A stretch of DNA of 64,000 bases, taken from contig NC_016935.1 in NCBI RefSeq assembly GCF_000250655.1, positions 7,086,001-7,150,000 of the forward strand. The letters are read 5' to 3'. Within the stretch, counting starts at the first letter, position 1. Each line of letters starts with the position of its first letter. The position numbers and the translations under genes are program-made. Source of the DNA: Paenibacillus mucilaginosus 3016 (GTDB lineage Bacteria > Bacillota > Bacilli > Paenibacillales > NBRC-103111). Of this stretch, positions 20,295 through 31,637 are shown in pieces. Below the pieces are notes generated by a model. That model made no database searches, was not told the origin of the DNA, and saw only the letters and a program-made list of their open reading frames with translations.

Positions 20295-21614
20295 CTACGA
20301 TTTGCGCGAAGCCCCGTGACGCTTCTCCTGGTTCTGCCGGATCTTGTCCTCCATCCCCTGGTTCGTCGCCTCGTAGAACCGGGCGGTGCGGATCGGATCG
20401 GGCAGGTACTGCTGCTCCACGTAGTGGTTCGGGTAATTGTGCGGATACAGGTAGCCCTTGTGGCCCAGCTTCTCCGCACCCGCGTAGTGCCCGTCGCGCA
20501 GATGCAGCGGCACCTCCGCGCTGCGCAGCCGTTCGATGGCCTGGCCTACCCGGCCGAGCGCCTGCGGGATCGCGTCCGACTTCGGGCTCTCGACCGCGAA
20601 GAGGATCGCCTGCGCCACGACATACTTCGATTCGGGCCAGCCGATCTTGTGGTACGCATCCATGGCCGTCACGGCCTGCAACATCGCCTGCGGGTTCGCG
20701 AGTCCGATGTCCTCGCTGCACATGACGATGAGCCGGCGCAGGAAGGTCATCGGATCCATGCCGAGCTGCTCGACCGCATAGATGAACCAGAACAGCGCCG
20801 CATCGCTGGAGCCCCGCAGGCTCTTGTGGAAGGCCGAGAGGACGTCGTACTGCGTGGACTCGTCGGCCTTCAGCGTCGGCCGGCGGATCGACTCCTCCGC
20901 CACCTCGAGCGTGATGCGGATCGTGCCGTCCCGCTCCGGCGGGGTCGTCATGGCCGCGAGCTCGAGCGCATTAAGCGCCCGTCGGATGTCTCCTCCCGCC
21001 ATTTTGGACAGATGGTTCAGCGCCTCTCCGTCCGCCTTCACGGGCAGGAACCCGAGCCCCCGCTCCGTATCCTCCAGCGCCCTCCGCATCGCGAGGAGGG
21101 AATGCTCATGCGTGAGCGGCTGGAGCTGGAACAGCGTGGAGCGCGACAGAAGCGCCCCGTTCACATGGTGAAACGGGTTCTCCGTCGTCGCGCCGATGAA
21201 GATGATGATCCCCTGTTCGACCGCCGGCAGCAGGGCGTCTTGTCTCGACGTGTTGAACCGGTGAACCTCGTCGAGGAACAGGATGGTTTTTTTGCCGTAG
21301 AGAGACCGGTTCTGCTTCGCCTGATCGATCACTTCCCGTACGTCTTTGACTCCGGCATCCACCGCGTTCAGCTTCACGAAGATGCCCGAGGTCCGGTGCG
21401 AGATGATCCCCGCCAGTGTCGTCTTGCCCGTACCCGGCGGCCCGTAGAGGAGAATGGAGGTTACCTGGTCCGCTTCGATCGCCCGCCGCAGGAGCTTGCC
21501 CGGGCCTACGATCTGTTCCTGCCCAATATATTCTTCCAGGGTGCGGGGACGCATCCGGTCAGCCAGCAGCCGGCCTTCCGGGCTCTGCTCCGCCGCCATG
21601 GTGAACAAATCCAT
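20295..21614 (-). CDS. rarA: replication-associated recombination protein A (RarA/MgsA) AAA+ ATPase
   Basis: AAA+ ATPase of the clamp-loader family that acts at stalled replication forks. 439 residues. Motifs: RMRPRTLEEYIGQEQIVG at the N-terminus, Walker A LLYGPPGTGKTTLAG, Walker B ILFLDEVHRFN, sensor IFIGATTENPF, then the C-terminal MgsA domain (SEDIGLANPQAMLQAV, YLYPHNYPNHYVEQQYLPD). Start ATG 21614 (MDLFTMAAEQ) is chosen over the open frame to 21857, which crosses the terminator of tcdA. In Bacillus subtilis the equivalent yrvN also follows yrvM (tcdA). Confidence 0.94.
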   Translation of the reverse strand: MDLFTMAAEQSPEGRLLADRMRPRTLEEYIGQEQIVGPGKLLRRAIEADQVTSILLYGPPGTGKTTLAGIISHRTSGIFVKLNAVDAGVKDVREVIDQAKQNRSLYGKKTILFLDEVHRFNTSRQDALLPAVEQGIIIFIGATTENPFHHVNGALLSRSTLFQLQPLTHEHSLLAMRRALEDTERGLGFLPVKADGEALNHLSKMAGGDIRRALNALELAAMTTPPERDGTIRITLEVAEESIRRPTLKADESTQYDVLSAFHKSLRGSSDAALFWFIYAVEQLGMDPMTFLRRLIVMCSEDIGLANPQAMLQAVTAMDAYHKIGWPESKYVVAQAILFAVESPKSDAIPQALGRVGQAIERLRSAEVPLHLRDGHYAGAEKLGHKGYLYPHNYPNHYVEQQYLPDPIRTARFYEATNQGMEDKIRQNQEKRHGASRKS

Positions 21615-21807
21615 ATATGTCACAACCTTATTCCGCTTGGGATGTATGCCAGGGGGGATCCGCAAGTGGAACAACCCCCTTCCTCCATTATAAACCCCAT
21701 AGCGCGAATTACAACGGCAGCGGACAGCCCCTCTCCTCCGAGCCTCCCGATAGATCCTCGGACTCCGGTCTGCAGCATTCTTTCCCCCACCCTTTTGGCT
21801 GTATACA

Positions 21808-21850
21808 GAAAAACACACCCTGTCGTCCGTGGACAGCAGGGTGTGTTTCC
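21808..21850 (-). terminator. intrinsic terminator between tcdA and rarA
   Basis: AAACACACCCTG pairs with CAGGGTGTGTTT, followed by TTCT on the minus strand; it ends the hisS-aspS-tcdA transcript and is near symmetric. Confidence 0.85.
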
Positions 21851-21902
21851 ATTTCAATGCTCTAGGCCCGGTAATGCTGGGGCCATGCTCATCTTCATCC
21901 GG

Positions 21903-22658
21903 TCAGGCCTTGATGCCTGCCTTGTTCAGCAGATCGCGTACCGCGACACTGACCATGATGAGCCCGGCTACCGGAGGCACGAAGGCATTGCTTGCCGGCG
22001 GCTGCTTCGCCTTGCGGATCTCCGGCGCATTCTCCGGCACGATCTTCTGCGTGACATCCTGACGGGGCTTGATCGGTTCCTCCGTAGAGAAGACGACCTT
22101 GACCCCCTTCTTGATGCCTTCGCTGCGCAGCTTGTGACGGATGACCCGGGCCAGGGGATCCACCGACGTCTTGGAGATGTCGGCGACCTGGAACTTGGTC
22201 GGATCCATCTTGTTGGCCGCGCCCATGCTGGAGATCATCTTGATCTTGCGGCGCAGGCACTGCTTGATCAGGTGAATCTTGTACGAGATCGTATCGGAGG
22301 CGTCAAGCACATAATCGAGCGGGTACTTGAACAGCTCCTCGTACGTCTCTTCCGTATAGAACATCCGAAGAGCGATGACCTCGCACTCCGGGTTGATCTG
22401 CAGAATCCGGTCGCGCATCAGGTCGACCTTCGGCTGGCCGACGGTCGTGGTCAGCGCGTGGATCTGGCGGTTCACATTCGTGATGTCGACGACGTCCTTG
22501 TCGATCAGGACGAGCCGGCCCACGCCGGTGCGGGCCAGCGCCTCGGCGGCGATCGAACCGACGCCACCGATGCCGAGCACCGCTACCGTGCTGTTTTTCA
22601 TCACTTGCAGCCCTTCCGGGCCGATGGCGAGTTCCGTGCGGGAGAACTGGTTCAGCAT
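21903..22658 (-). CDS. tcdA: tRNA threonylcarbamoyladenosine dehydratase TcdA
   Basis: ThiF/E1-like enzyme that cyclises t6A37 in tRNA to ct6A in an ATP-dependent step. 251 residues. The nucleotide-binding loop is VAVLGIGGVGSIAAEALART, followed by LVLIDKDVVDITNVNRQIHA, both family signatures; CLRRKIKMISSMGAANKMDP follows in the middle. Start ATG 22658 is preferred to GTG 22670 because the AAGGAG site lies at a workable distance only from the former. It follows aspS by 31 bases and is part of the hisS-aspS-tcdA group, all tRNA-related. Confidence 0.93.
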   Translation of the reverse strand: MLNQFSRTELAIGPEGLQVMKNSTVAVLGIGGVGSIAAEALARTGVGRLVLIDKDVVDITNVNRQIHALTTTVGQPKVDLMRDRILQINPECEVIALRMFYTEETYEELFKYPLDYVLDASDTISYKIHLIKQCLRRKIKMISSMGAANKMDPTKFQVADISKTSVDPLARVIRHKLRSEGIKKGVKVVFSTEEPIKPRQDVTQKIVPENAPEIRKAKQPPASNAFVPPVAGLIMVSVAVRDLLNKAGIKA

Positions 22659-22689
22659 GGCGGAACACACTCCTTTTCGTGTCGGTCGC

Positions 22690-24474
<1,785 letters not shown>

Positions 24475-24514
24475 GGTTGATTCTACCTCCAAGTGTTATT
24501 CGGTATGGGACAAT

Positions 24515-25783
24515 CTATACATTCCGGATCCGGTCCGCCAGGGTCTGCACGAAGCCGGATAGCGGTAACGTCTCTTGTTCGCCGGTCAGCATGCTCTTCA
24601 CGCTGATCTCGCCTCTCGCAAGCTCGTCGTCGCCAAGGATGGCCACGAAGGCTGCCGCCTGGCGGTCCGCCGATTTCATCTGGGCCTTCATCTTGCGGCT
24701 CAGGTAATCCTTCTCGCCGCTCAGTCCGGCGAGACGCACCTGCTGCAGCAGGCGGACGCACTCCTTGTCGGCGGCTTCGCCAAGGCCGATCAGGTAGACG
24801 TCCAGCGGCTTCGCTGCCGGAATCTCCACGCCCTGCGCCGCCAGCACCAGCAGGATGCGCTCCATGCCGAGGCCAAGGCCCACGCCCGGCTTGTCGTTAT
24901 TGCCGCCGGCGATCTGGCCGACGAGGCCGTTGTATCGGCCGCCGCCGCCGATCGTATCGATGGCGCCGATCCCGCCCGCTTTGTACTCGAACGCGGTGTG
25001 GGTGTAGTAATCCAGGCCGCGGACCAGTCTCGGGTTGAGGCGGTACGGAATCTCCATCGCCGTCAGGTAATCCTGCACCGCCTGGAAGTGCACGGTGCAT
25101 TCTTCATCCAGGTGCTCGGTGATGGTCGGGGCGCCCTCACAGAATTTCTGGTCGATCTTGCAGTCTAGAATCCGCATCGGGTTGCGGTCATAGCGCGACT
25201 GGCAGTCCTTGCAGAGCTGATCCTTCACCGGCGCGAAGAACCGCTGGATATGCTCGCGGTAAGAGGCACGCACCGACGGCGTACCGACCGAGTTGATCTC
25301 CACGACGACGTCCTTCAGCCCAAGCTCCTTGTAGAACGTGTAGCCGAGCGCGATTACCTCCGCATCAATGCCCGGATCGACGGCGCCGAACGCCTCGATG
25401 CCGAATTGGTGGAACTGGCGGTAGCGTCCGGCCTGCGGCTGCTCGTAGCGGAACATCGGACCGATATAATACAGCTTCGTGACGTCCGGCTCGCCGTAGA
25501 GCTTGTTCTCCACATACGAGCGCACGACGCCCGCCGTGCCTTCCGGACGGAGGGACATGCTGCGGTCGCCCTTATCGACGAACGTGTACATCTCCTTCTC
25601 GACGATGTCCGTCGTCTCGCCGACCCCGCGCTGGAACAGCTCCGTGCTCTCGAAGACCGGCGTGCGGATCTCCTTGTAGTTGAAGCGCCGGCACAGCTCG
25701 CGGGCCTTGTTCTCGACATACTGCCATTTCTCGATTTCTCCGGGCAGCAGATCCTGCGTGCCCTTCGGTTTCTGAATACTCAT
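24515..25783 (-). CDS. hisS: histidyl-tRNA synthetase
   Basis: Class II synthetase for tRNA-His, 422 residues. It starts MSIQKPKGTQDLLPGEIEKW, a family hallmark; motif 2 region FRYEQPQAGRYRQFHQFGIE and the histidine-specific signature LVRGLDYYTHTAFEY are present, with the C-terminal anticodon-binding domain (PLDVYLIGLGEAADKECVRL onward). Start ATG 25783 follows AGGAG; the open frame to 25975 is leader sequence. Transcription should be controlled by the T-box leader at 25830-26165, which also covers aspS. Confidence 0.96.
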   Translation of the reverse strand: MSIQKPKGTQDLLPGEIEKWQYVENKARELCRRFNYKEIRTPVFESTELFQRGVGETTDIVEKEMYTFVDKGDRSMSLRPEGTAGVVRSYVENKLYGEPDVTKLYYIGPMFRYEQPQAGRYRQFHQFGIEAFGAVDPGIDAEVIALGYTFYKELGLKDVVVEINSVGTPSVRASYREHIQRFFAPVKDQLCKDCQSRYDRNPMRILDCKIDQKFCEGAPTITEHLDEECTVHFQAVQDYLTAMEIPYRLNPRLVRGLDYYTHTAFEYKAGGIGAIDTIGGGGRYNGLVGQIAGGNNDKPGVGLGLGMERILLVLAAQGVEIPAAKPLDVYLIGLGEAADKECVRLLQQVRLAGLSGEKDYLSRKMKAQMKSADRQAAAFVAILGDDELARGEISVKSMLTGEQETLPLSGFVQTLADRIRNV

Positions 25784-25829
25784 CTGTAGCGCTGACTCCT
25801 TTCCCTTCCTGCTCACCTGTTTCTTTAGA

Positions 25830-26165
25830 CAAAAACAAAAAAACTCCCGCCCCTGAACAAATTCAGGGACGAGAGATTGAGCTTCAAGCAAGTCTCCCGC
25901 GGTACCACCCACGATTTGAAAGCGCACGGACCCGCTCCACGGATGGAAACGATCTGCTTCTCTTTCACACTTCATGCGGATAACGCCCGCCTGCGCGTTC
26001 GGCTACTGTCCGGTACTGAAGCGGGCGTTAGTTAGGCGCCAGCTCGGTACGGCGGAGTTCCCCGACCGTCCTCCGGGAGGTCTCTTCGTGCGATTCGCGC
26101 AAGGAAGCTTGCAGCCGGCGGCTTCCCTCTCTGGTATACGCAAGGTTCGTACTACTCTGTCCCAT
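25830..26165 (-). promoter_or_regulatory. T-box riboswitch leader of hisS-aspS
   Basis: Minus strand: T-box sequence GGGTGGTACCGCGGGAGA (about 25892-25909) followed by a hairpin CGTCCCTGAATTTGTTCAGGGGCG and a T run (about 25834-25875), the terminator. Upstream, CCAGAGAGGGAAGC (near 26120-26134) matches the distal Stem I element also present in the alaS leader. A CAC within ATCGCACGAAG (near 26086-26096) is a candidate histidine specifier, to be confirmed by folding. Confidence 0.92.
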
Positions 26166-26353
26166 CATTGGATCGACATGTTTTGGCAATGGTTAACACT
26201 CATTGTAATGATCTCTTCGCCGGAAGTCAAGACCCAGGCGCCCGGAGAATCCGGGCGGAGGAGCAAGCCGCAGCTTCTCCTGAACACGGCAAGCGTTATG
26301 CAGGCAATGCCAAGCGGGTCCCATCTCGTTCCAGCTCAGATCTTCCCAGACTA
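26166..26353. other. short intergenic stretch
   Basis: Holds the likely but unresolved promoter of the hisS leader and a GC-rich hairpin (CGCCCGG/CCGGGCG, about 26239-26257) without a T run. No gene is seen. Confidence 0.4.
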
Positions 26354-28312
26354 CTAGGATTCCGCTTTGACCGCGTTATATACGTCCCGGATCAGAAGAT
26401 AGGTATCCCCGTTGGTCAGCTCATCCTTATTGGCGATGGCCTCCAGCGTCTCCGCCTTCAGGAGTCCGCGCTCGGTCAGCACCGAGACAGCGTTCTCCGC
26501 TCCCGCTTCCGCCTTGACGAGCAGTGCAATCATGTGGGCCGCCGTATCCAGCGTCAGCGGCAGGCTCTTCGGATCGGAGCCCTTCGCCAGCGCGCCGGCG
26601 GGGCTGCCGGTCAGAGCAGCCGGCTTGAACTTGCGGAAGCCTTCCAGCTGGTTCACGAACCGCTGCTGGTTGCTCTTGCCGTCCAGCCCGAAGTCGTTGT
26701 TGTAGCCTCCGGTTGCCAGCCCGAGCGTAACGGCGACCTTCAAGCCTTCATACGCTTTGTGCTCCATGAACGGCTCCGGCTTCAGCGTGTATGAATCCAG
26801 AGCCATGCCCTGCTTTTTCAGCGTCTCGTGAAGCGCCGCAATGCTTTCCTTATTGGCGGCCATCTGGCGGAAGGTCATCTTGCCGTCCGCCGCAATCTTG
26901 GCGGCCGCACCGGCCGCCTCCGCCGCCGCCATGCCGACCGGAATGACCCGCGCGGTGCCGTGTGGCAGCGAATCATAGGAAGCGGCGCGTCCGACCACAA
27001 GCAGCCCGTCCACCTTCAGCGGCACGATGCTGCGGAACGGTACGGCATACTGCTTCGGCACGGTCACGACCGCCCCCGTATCCGCCGGCGACATGCGCTG
27101 GATATCCACCGGGTACGAGCCGAAGGCGACGCGGTCCCACTGGTCGCGGTTCTCAAGCACGTCCACGATGCTCAGGCGGTATTCGCCCTGGATGTGCCGC
27201 GTTTCGCGAACATAGAGCTCGGGCGCGGTGGCATCCAGCTCGATGCCTGCCAGCTCCGGATACTGCTTCTTCATGTGGTCAACCACATGCGGCAGCTCCG
27301 CCTTGGCCAGCTCGAAGGCCTCTTCCTTCGATTTCGGATCGGTCCCGTCGACGCCGAAGATCTGCAGCGCGTTGATCAGGATCGTATTGTCGTTCTGACG
27401 GCCGATATTGAGCCCGCGCATGCGGATCCGCTCTTTGTTGACCGCCGGGTAGTCCTTCATATCCTTATAGCCCCAGATGCTCATCTCGTTGGAGCCTGTG
27501 CCTTCGTCATTATCCTGCTCCGCCCGCTGGCGCATCTTCGCCCATACGTCCGGCGTCACGTTCTTCAGGCGGAATACGAGCGTAACGGCCATCCGGGACT
27601 TTTTGTCCCCGAGGTCTTCCCGGCCCGTTGTATAAGGCACGCCTGCGGCAGCCGCGATATCCGCGTCCTGCGTCGCATCGATAACCGACTTCGCGCTGAC
27701 GGTGACTTCGCTGCCGTCTTCCAGGGTCAGCTTCATCCCCTTCACCAGGGAGGCCGTATCCCCCTTCTCGACAACCGGCTCCATGGACTTCACCTTCAGC
27801 AGCACATCGATATTCTTCTCTGCCGCCACCATCTTGTTGAACGCGTTAGCCGCTGTGACCACATCGAAGGAGTCGCCCTCGATCTGGCTGTACCAGGCCG
27901 AGAACAGCCCCTTGTTCAGAAGCTCCCTCTGGTGGAGCACGCCTTCTCCCGGCCCGTAATTCATATCCAGCGAGTTCAGCCAGCCGAGCGTCATGAGTCC
28001 GCCCAGAATCTCCCGGTTGTGCCCGTCGACGAGCAGCGTCCGCTGGCCGTTCTTCGCAGCCGATACCGCGGCCGCCACGCCTTCCGGATCCGTTCCTGCG
28101 ACGATCACATCGTAGCTCTCCTGCGGCTTCGACACCGTTTTCACCTTCTCCAGCTGCTGAACCGCACCCGGTTTGACTCCCGCACTGTGATTCGTATTCT
28201 TCGTCCACCTGTGCAGCCCGTACGCTCCCGCCGCAATCACCAGCAGCAGGACCGCCAGCAGCATATAGCCCTTGGAGCTTGCACCTCCGGCCCCTTTCCT
28301 GTTCGATGCCAT
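26354..28312 (-). CDS. membrane-anchored FAD-dependent oxidoreductase
   Basis: A 652-residue protein with an N-terminal membrane anchor (GYMLLAVLLLVIAAGAYGL, about residues 16-34) and an FAD-binding domain: the dinucleotide motif is modified to SYDVIVAGTDPEGVAAAVSA, followed by LLVDGHNREILGGLMTLGWL, as in the FAD_oxidored family (PF12831). A second FAD contact, KVDGLLVVGRAASYDSLPHG, and a C-terminal S-layer-homology-like helical region are present. Its substrate is unknown. The orientation of the anchor places the enzyme outside the membrane. ATG 28312 follows GAGGTG. It stands alone between the hisS leader and dtd. Confidence 0.82.
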   Translation of the reverse strand: MASNRKGAGGASSKGYMLLAVLLLVIAAGAYGLHRWTKNTNHSAGVKPGAVQQLEKVKTVSKPQESYDVIVAGTDPEGVAAAVSAAKNGQRTLLVDGHNREILGGLMTLGWLNSLDMNYGPGEGVLHQRELLNKGLFSAWYSQIEGDSFDVVTAANAFNKMVAAEKNIDVLLKVKSMEPVVEKGDTASLVKGMKLTLEDGSEVTVSAKSVIDATQDADIAAAAGVPYTTGREDLGDKKSRMAVTLVFRLKNVTPDVWAKMRQRAEQDNDEGTGSNEMSIWGYKDMKDYPAVNKERIRMRGLNIGRQNDNTILINALQIFGVDGTDPKSKEEAFELAKAELPHVVDHMKKQYPELAGIELDATAPELYVRETRHIQGEYRLSIVDVLENRDQWDRVAFGSYPVDIQRMSPADTGAVVTVPKQYAVPFRSIVPLKVDGLLVVGRAASYDSLPHGTARVIPVGMAAAEAAGAAAKIAADGKMTFRQMAANKESIAALHETLKKQGMALDSYTLKPEPFMEHKAYEGLKVAVTLGLATGGYNNDFGLDGKSNQQRFVNQLEGFRKFKPAALTGSPAGALAKGSDPKSLPLTLDTAAHMIALLVKAEAGAENAVSVLTERGLLKAETLEAIANKDELTNGDTYLLIRDVYNAVKAES

Positions 28313-28647
28313 AATACACCTCGTCTTCAAAAATAGTAAAAAATCAATAAGGACATGCTTCAGTTGACAATAGGTATCCCTATGTTAGGCGGGCTTGTCC
28401 GTTAGGCCCGGCAGCTCTGCCTCCCGGTCCTGCAAGTCCGATGAATGAATCCGAATCATGGAATCGGACCTGCCGCAGGCCCTCCGCTTTCGCTAATCGC
28501 TCTCTACAGCAGGAGTCGTAGTGACCTGACCTGATTTTGTCCCGTTACGGTATTACGCTCCTTGTTCCCTTTCCGTTTCTTCCTTCCGTTCACCTCTCCC
28601 TCCAAATCTACACCGTCAATCAGTGTAGCACATTCACCCAAGGGAGG
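28313..28647. other. intergenic stretch with no supported gene
   Basis: Contains a hairpin-forming AGTCCGAT/ATCGGACCT pair (about 28436-28472) without a T run and a possible minus-strand TTGTCA -35. Open frames lack ribosome sites. Confidence 0.4.
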
Positions 28648-28690
28648 TAAAACAAACAGACCGCTTCCGGATCGTGCCGAAAGCGGTCTG
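28648..28690 (-). terminator. intrinsic terminator of the 58-codon gene
   Basis: Minus strand: AGACCGCTT pairs with AAGCGGTCT across a GC-rich inner part, followed by GTTTGTTTT. Confidence 0.8.
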
Positions 28691-28697
28691 CCAAAGC

Positions 28698-28874
28698 TTA
28701 CCGGTAGGGTTTGCGGGGCGTCCGCTTGCGCTGCTCGCTGTCCGAGGTATAGAAGCTGAGCAGCGAGCTGTCCGCCCGCTCCGCTGACAGCAGGGCCATC
28801 GCTTCGGCCGGGCTGCCGTGGCCCAGCAGCTGATCCGGCTGGGCGGCGAGTACTTCCTTCGTGGAACGGTACAT
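28698..28874 (-). CDS. small hypothetical protein, 58 aa
   Basis: A 58-codon frame beginning MYRSTKEVLAAQPDQLLGHG and ending KRTPRKPYR. An AAAGGAG lies about 11 bases before the ATG and a strong terminator starts eight bases after the stop, which together support a real gene. The predicted peptide is soluble: a helical middle (SPAEAMALLSAERADSSLL) and a basic tail. It lies downstream of dtd on the same strand (84 bases after its stop) and may be the last gene of the relA-dtd transcript. I do not recognise the family. Confidence 0.65.
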   Translation of the reverse strand: MYRSTKEVLAAQPDQLLGHGSPAEAMALLSAERADSSLLSFYTSDSEQRKRTPRKPYR

Positions 28875-28958
28875 GGCGGTTCAGGCTCCTTTGGGTTGAT
28901 CCGGGAGTCGACTCCCTCATCTTCCCATTGTGCCCCGCAAACCGCGGTTCCAACCGGA

Positions 28959-29405
28959 TCAGGCCGGATTGCTCTCGAGGATCAGCGTTACCGGCCCGTC
29001 GTTAACGAGCGACACGTCCATCATCGCGCCGAACCTGCCCGTCTCCACGGTCAGCCCGAGCTCGCGCAGCATGCCGTTGAACCGCTCGTACAGAGGCTCC
29101 GCATGCTCCGGTCTCGCCGCCCCCATGAAATTCGGGCGTCTGCCTTTGCGGCAGTCGCCGTACAGCGTGAACTGGGACACGGAGAGTATCTGTCCACCGG
29201 TCTCCAGCACCGAACGGTTCATTTTGCCGTCCTCATCTTCAAAAATGCGCAGCCCCGCGATCTTGTCCGCGAGATACTTCGCATCCGCTTCGGTATCCTC
29301 ATGGGCAATGCCGACGAGCAGCACGAGCCCGTGCTCAATGCGGCCCACCGCCGCACCCTCTACCGTCACACGCGCTTCTTTGCTGCGCTGAAGCACCACT
29401 TTCAT
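28959..29405 (-). CDS. dtd: D-aminoacyl-tRNA deacylase
   Basis: Hydrolyses D-aminoacyl-tRNAs (and Gly-tRNA-Ala), a proofreading function in the cytoplasm. 148 residues, normal for the family. The two active-site signatures are seen: [19 protein letters not shown] and the C-terminal [14 protein letters not shown] (the NxGP motif appears as NDGP, standard in DTD1). Start ATG 29405 lies 39 bases after the relA stop, matching the relA-dtd pair of Bacillus subtilis (relA-yrvI). Confidence 0.96.
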   Translation of the reverse strand: MKVVLQRSKEARVTVEGAAVGRIEHGLVLLVGIAHEDTEADAKYLADKIAGLRIFEDEDGKMNRSVLETGGQILSVSQFTLYGDCRKGRRPNFMGAARPEHAEPLYERFNGMLRELGLTVETGRFGAMMDVSLVNDGPVTLILESNPA

Positions 29406-29444
29406 CGTTATGAGCCCCGCTTCTGTTTCGTATTCCGCATCGGC

Positions 29445-31637
29445 TTACGCCTGCATGATGCGCTGTACCGAATACACATCCTTCACCCGCTTGATCTTCT
29501 CCACAACGGAGTGCAGATGATCGATGTTGCGGATGAGAATGGTCATATGGATCGTCACCATCTTGTTCTTGTCGGAGCGCCCCGATACTGCCGAGATGAT
29601 CGTCTTGCATTCCGAGACGACCTGCAGCACTTCATTGAGCAGCCCCCGCCGGTCATGCCCCGTGATCTCGATCTCGACGTTGTAGTTCGCCTCGACATCG
29701 TCCACCCATTCCACTTCAATCACGCGGTTCCCTTCATCGCTGCATTCGGGTGAAGGGATATTCGTACAGTCGAGCCGGTGGACGGAGACCCCGCGTCCCC
29801 GGGTGATATAGCCGATAATGGCATCGCCCGGCACCGGATTGCAGCAGCGCGCAAAACGGATGAGCAGGTTGTCCACTCCCTTGACCCGGACGCCGCCGGT
29901 CGGACGTCCCCTGCGCTCCTTGTCCGGAGCCTTCATTTCCTTGACTTCGGAGGTCAGCTGCATCGCCTGCGCCTGCGCTTCCTCCGCTTCCTTGCGGAGC
30001 TTCTCCGTCAGGCGTGTGACGATCTGGGCGGCGGTGATCCCGCCGAACCCGACCGCGGACAGCATATCTTCGACTTCCTGGAAGTTGAACTTGCGGGCAA
30101 CCTCCATCAGTTCGTCTTCCTTCATCAGCGGAGAGACATCGTAGCCGAGCCGCTTCAGCTCGCGCTCGATCATCTCCTTGCCCTTGACGACGTTCTCCTC
30201 ACGGCGTTCCTTCTTGAACCACTGGCGGATCTTCGTGCGGGCATGGGAGGATTGTGCGATCTTCACCCAATCCTGGCTCGGTCCGTACGAATGCTTCGAG
30301 GTTAGGATCTCAACGATATCCCCGGTCTTGAGCCGGTGGTCGAGCGGCACGATACGGCCGTTCACCTTGGCGCCGATCGTCCGGTTGCCGACTTCCGTGT
30401 GAATCCGGTAGGCGAAGTCCAGCGGCACGGAACCGACCGGCAGCTCGATCACTTCCCCCTTAGGCGTAAACACGAACACCAGGTCGGAGAAAAAGTCCAT
30501 TTTGAGCGATTCCACGAACTCCTGGGCATCCTGGGCCTCGTTCTGCAGCTCGATGATCTCGCGGATAAAATGCATCTTGTCCTCGTAGCTGCCCGTCGGC
30601 ACATTCGTGCCTTCCTTATATGCCCAGTGCGCCGCCACCCCGTACTCGCTCGTCCGGTGCATCTCGAAGGTACGGATCTGCACTTCCAATGGCTCGCCCT
30701 TGGGGCCGATGACCGTCGTATGGAGCGACTGGTACATGTTCGGCTTCGGCATGGCGATATAGTCCTTGAACCGCCCGGGCATCGGCTTCCACAGCGTGTG
30801 GATGATCCCGAGGGTCGCATAGCAGTCCTTGATATTGTCGACGATGATCCGAAGGGCCAGCAGGTCGTAGATCTCGTTGAACTGCTTGCTGCGCACGGTC
30901 ATCTTCTTATAGATACTGTAGATATGCTTCGGCCGGCCGGAGATGTCCCCGTCGATGCCCATCTCGTGAAGCTTCTCCTTCACATTCGTGATGACATCGT
31001 TAATATACTGCTCCCGCTCCGTCCGCTTCTTCTGCATGAGATTCACGATCCGGTAGTACTGCTGCGGGTTCAGATAACGAAGCGCAATGTCCTCCATCTC
31101 CCACTTGATGGCCGAGATCCCGAGCCGGTGGGCGATCGGACAGAAGATCTCCAGGGTCTCGTCGGCGATCCGCCGCTGCGCCTCTTCCGATTGGTGCTTC
31201 AGGGTGCGCATATTGTGCAGCCGGTCCGCCAGCTTGATGAGAATGACGCGGATATCCTGGGCCATCGCCACGAACATTTTGCGGTAATTCTCATTCTGGT
31301 GCTCTTCCTTGCTCTTGAACTTGATCTTCTCGAGCTTCGTCAGTCCGTCCACGATCATGGCACAGGTCGCACCGAACTTCTCATGCACGGTCTCGAGGGA
31401 TACCGTCGTATCCTCCACCACGTCATGGAGCAGCGCAGCAATGATTGACGTGGTGTCCATCTGCATGTTCACGAGAATTTCCGCTACCGCAAGCGGATGC
31501 AATATGTAAGGCTCCCCGGACTTGCGGACCTGCCCGAAGTGGGCCTGATCGGCAAATTCGTAGGCTTCCCGGATTCGTTTGAGATCTTGTTCCTTCACAT
31601 AACTGGATGCCTTCTCAAGAAGCTGCTCTATCCCCAT
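29445..31637 (-). CDS. relA: bifunctional (p)ppGpp synthetase/hydrolase, RelA/SpoT family
   Basis: Long RSH enzyme making and degrading (p)ppGpp in the stringent response. About 730 residues. Order: HD hydrolase domain (LLHDVVEDTTVSLETVHEKF, then IKLADRLHNMRTLKH), synthetase domain (YDLLALRIIVDNIKDCYATL, GYPxxQSLHTTVIG-like NMYQSLHTTVIGPKGEPLEV), TGS domain (VFTPKGEVIELPVGSVPLDF), zinc-finger/RIS region (RFARCCNPVPGDAIIGYITR) and ACT domain at the C-terminus. Both catalytic domains look intact. ATG 31637 and ATG 31649 are both possible; AAGGGA is too close to the latter. Confidence 0.96.
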   Translation of the reverse strand: MGIEQLLEKASSYVKEQDLKRIREAYEFADQAHFGQVRKSGEPYILHPLAVAEILVNMQMDTTSIIAALLHDVVEDTTVSLETVHEKFGATCAMIVDGLTKLEKIKFKSKEEHQNENYRKMFVAMAQDIRVILIKLADRLHNMRTLKHQSEEAQRRIADETLEIFCPIAHRLGISAIKWEMEDIALRYLNPQQYYRIVNLMQKKRTEREQYINDVITNVKEKLHEMGIDGDISGRPKHIYSIYKKMTVRSKQFNEIYDLLALRIIVDNIKDCYATLGIIHTLWKPMPGRFKDYIAMPKPNMYQSLHTTVIGPKGEPLEVQIRTFEMHRTSEYGVAAHWAYKEGTNVPTGSYEDKMHFIREIIELQNEAQDAQEFVESLKMDFFSDLVFVFTPKGEVIELPVGSVPLDFAYRIHTEVGNRTIGAKVNGRIVPLDHRLKTGDIVEILTSKHSYGPSQDWVKIAQSSHARTKIRQWFKKERREENVVKGKEMIERELKRLGYDVSPLMKEDELMEVARKFNFQEVEDMLSAVGFGGITAAQIVTRLTEKLRKEAEEAQAQAMQLTSEVKEMKAPDKERRGRPTGGVRVKGVDNLLIRFARCCNPVPGDAIIGYITRGRGVSVHRLDCTNIPSPECSDEGNRVIEVEWVDDVEANYNVEIEITGHDRRGLLNEVLQVVSECKTIISAVSGRSDKNKMVTIHMTILIRNIDHLHSVVEKIKRVKDVYSVQRIMQA

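Noticed and set aside
26200-26240. promoter for the hisS T-box leader
   Set aside because: Several weak -35 and -10 combinations exist (for example TTGCCA or TTACAA) but none is clearly better than chance.
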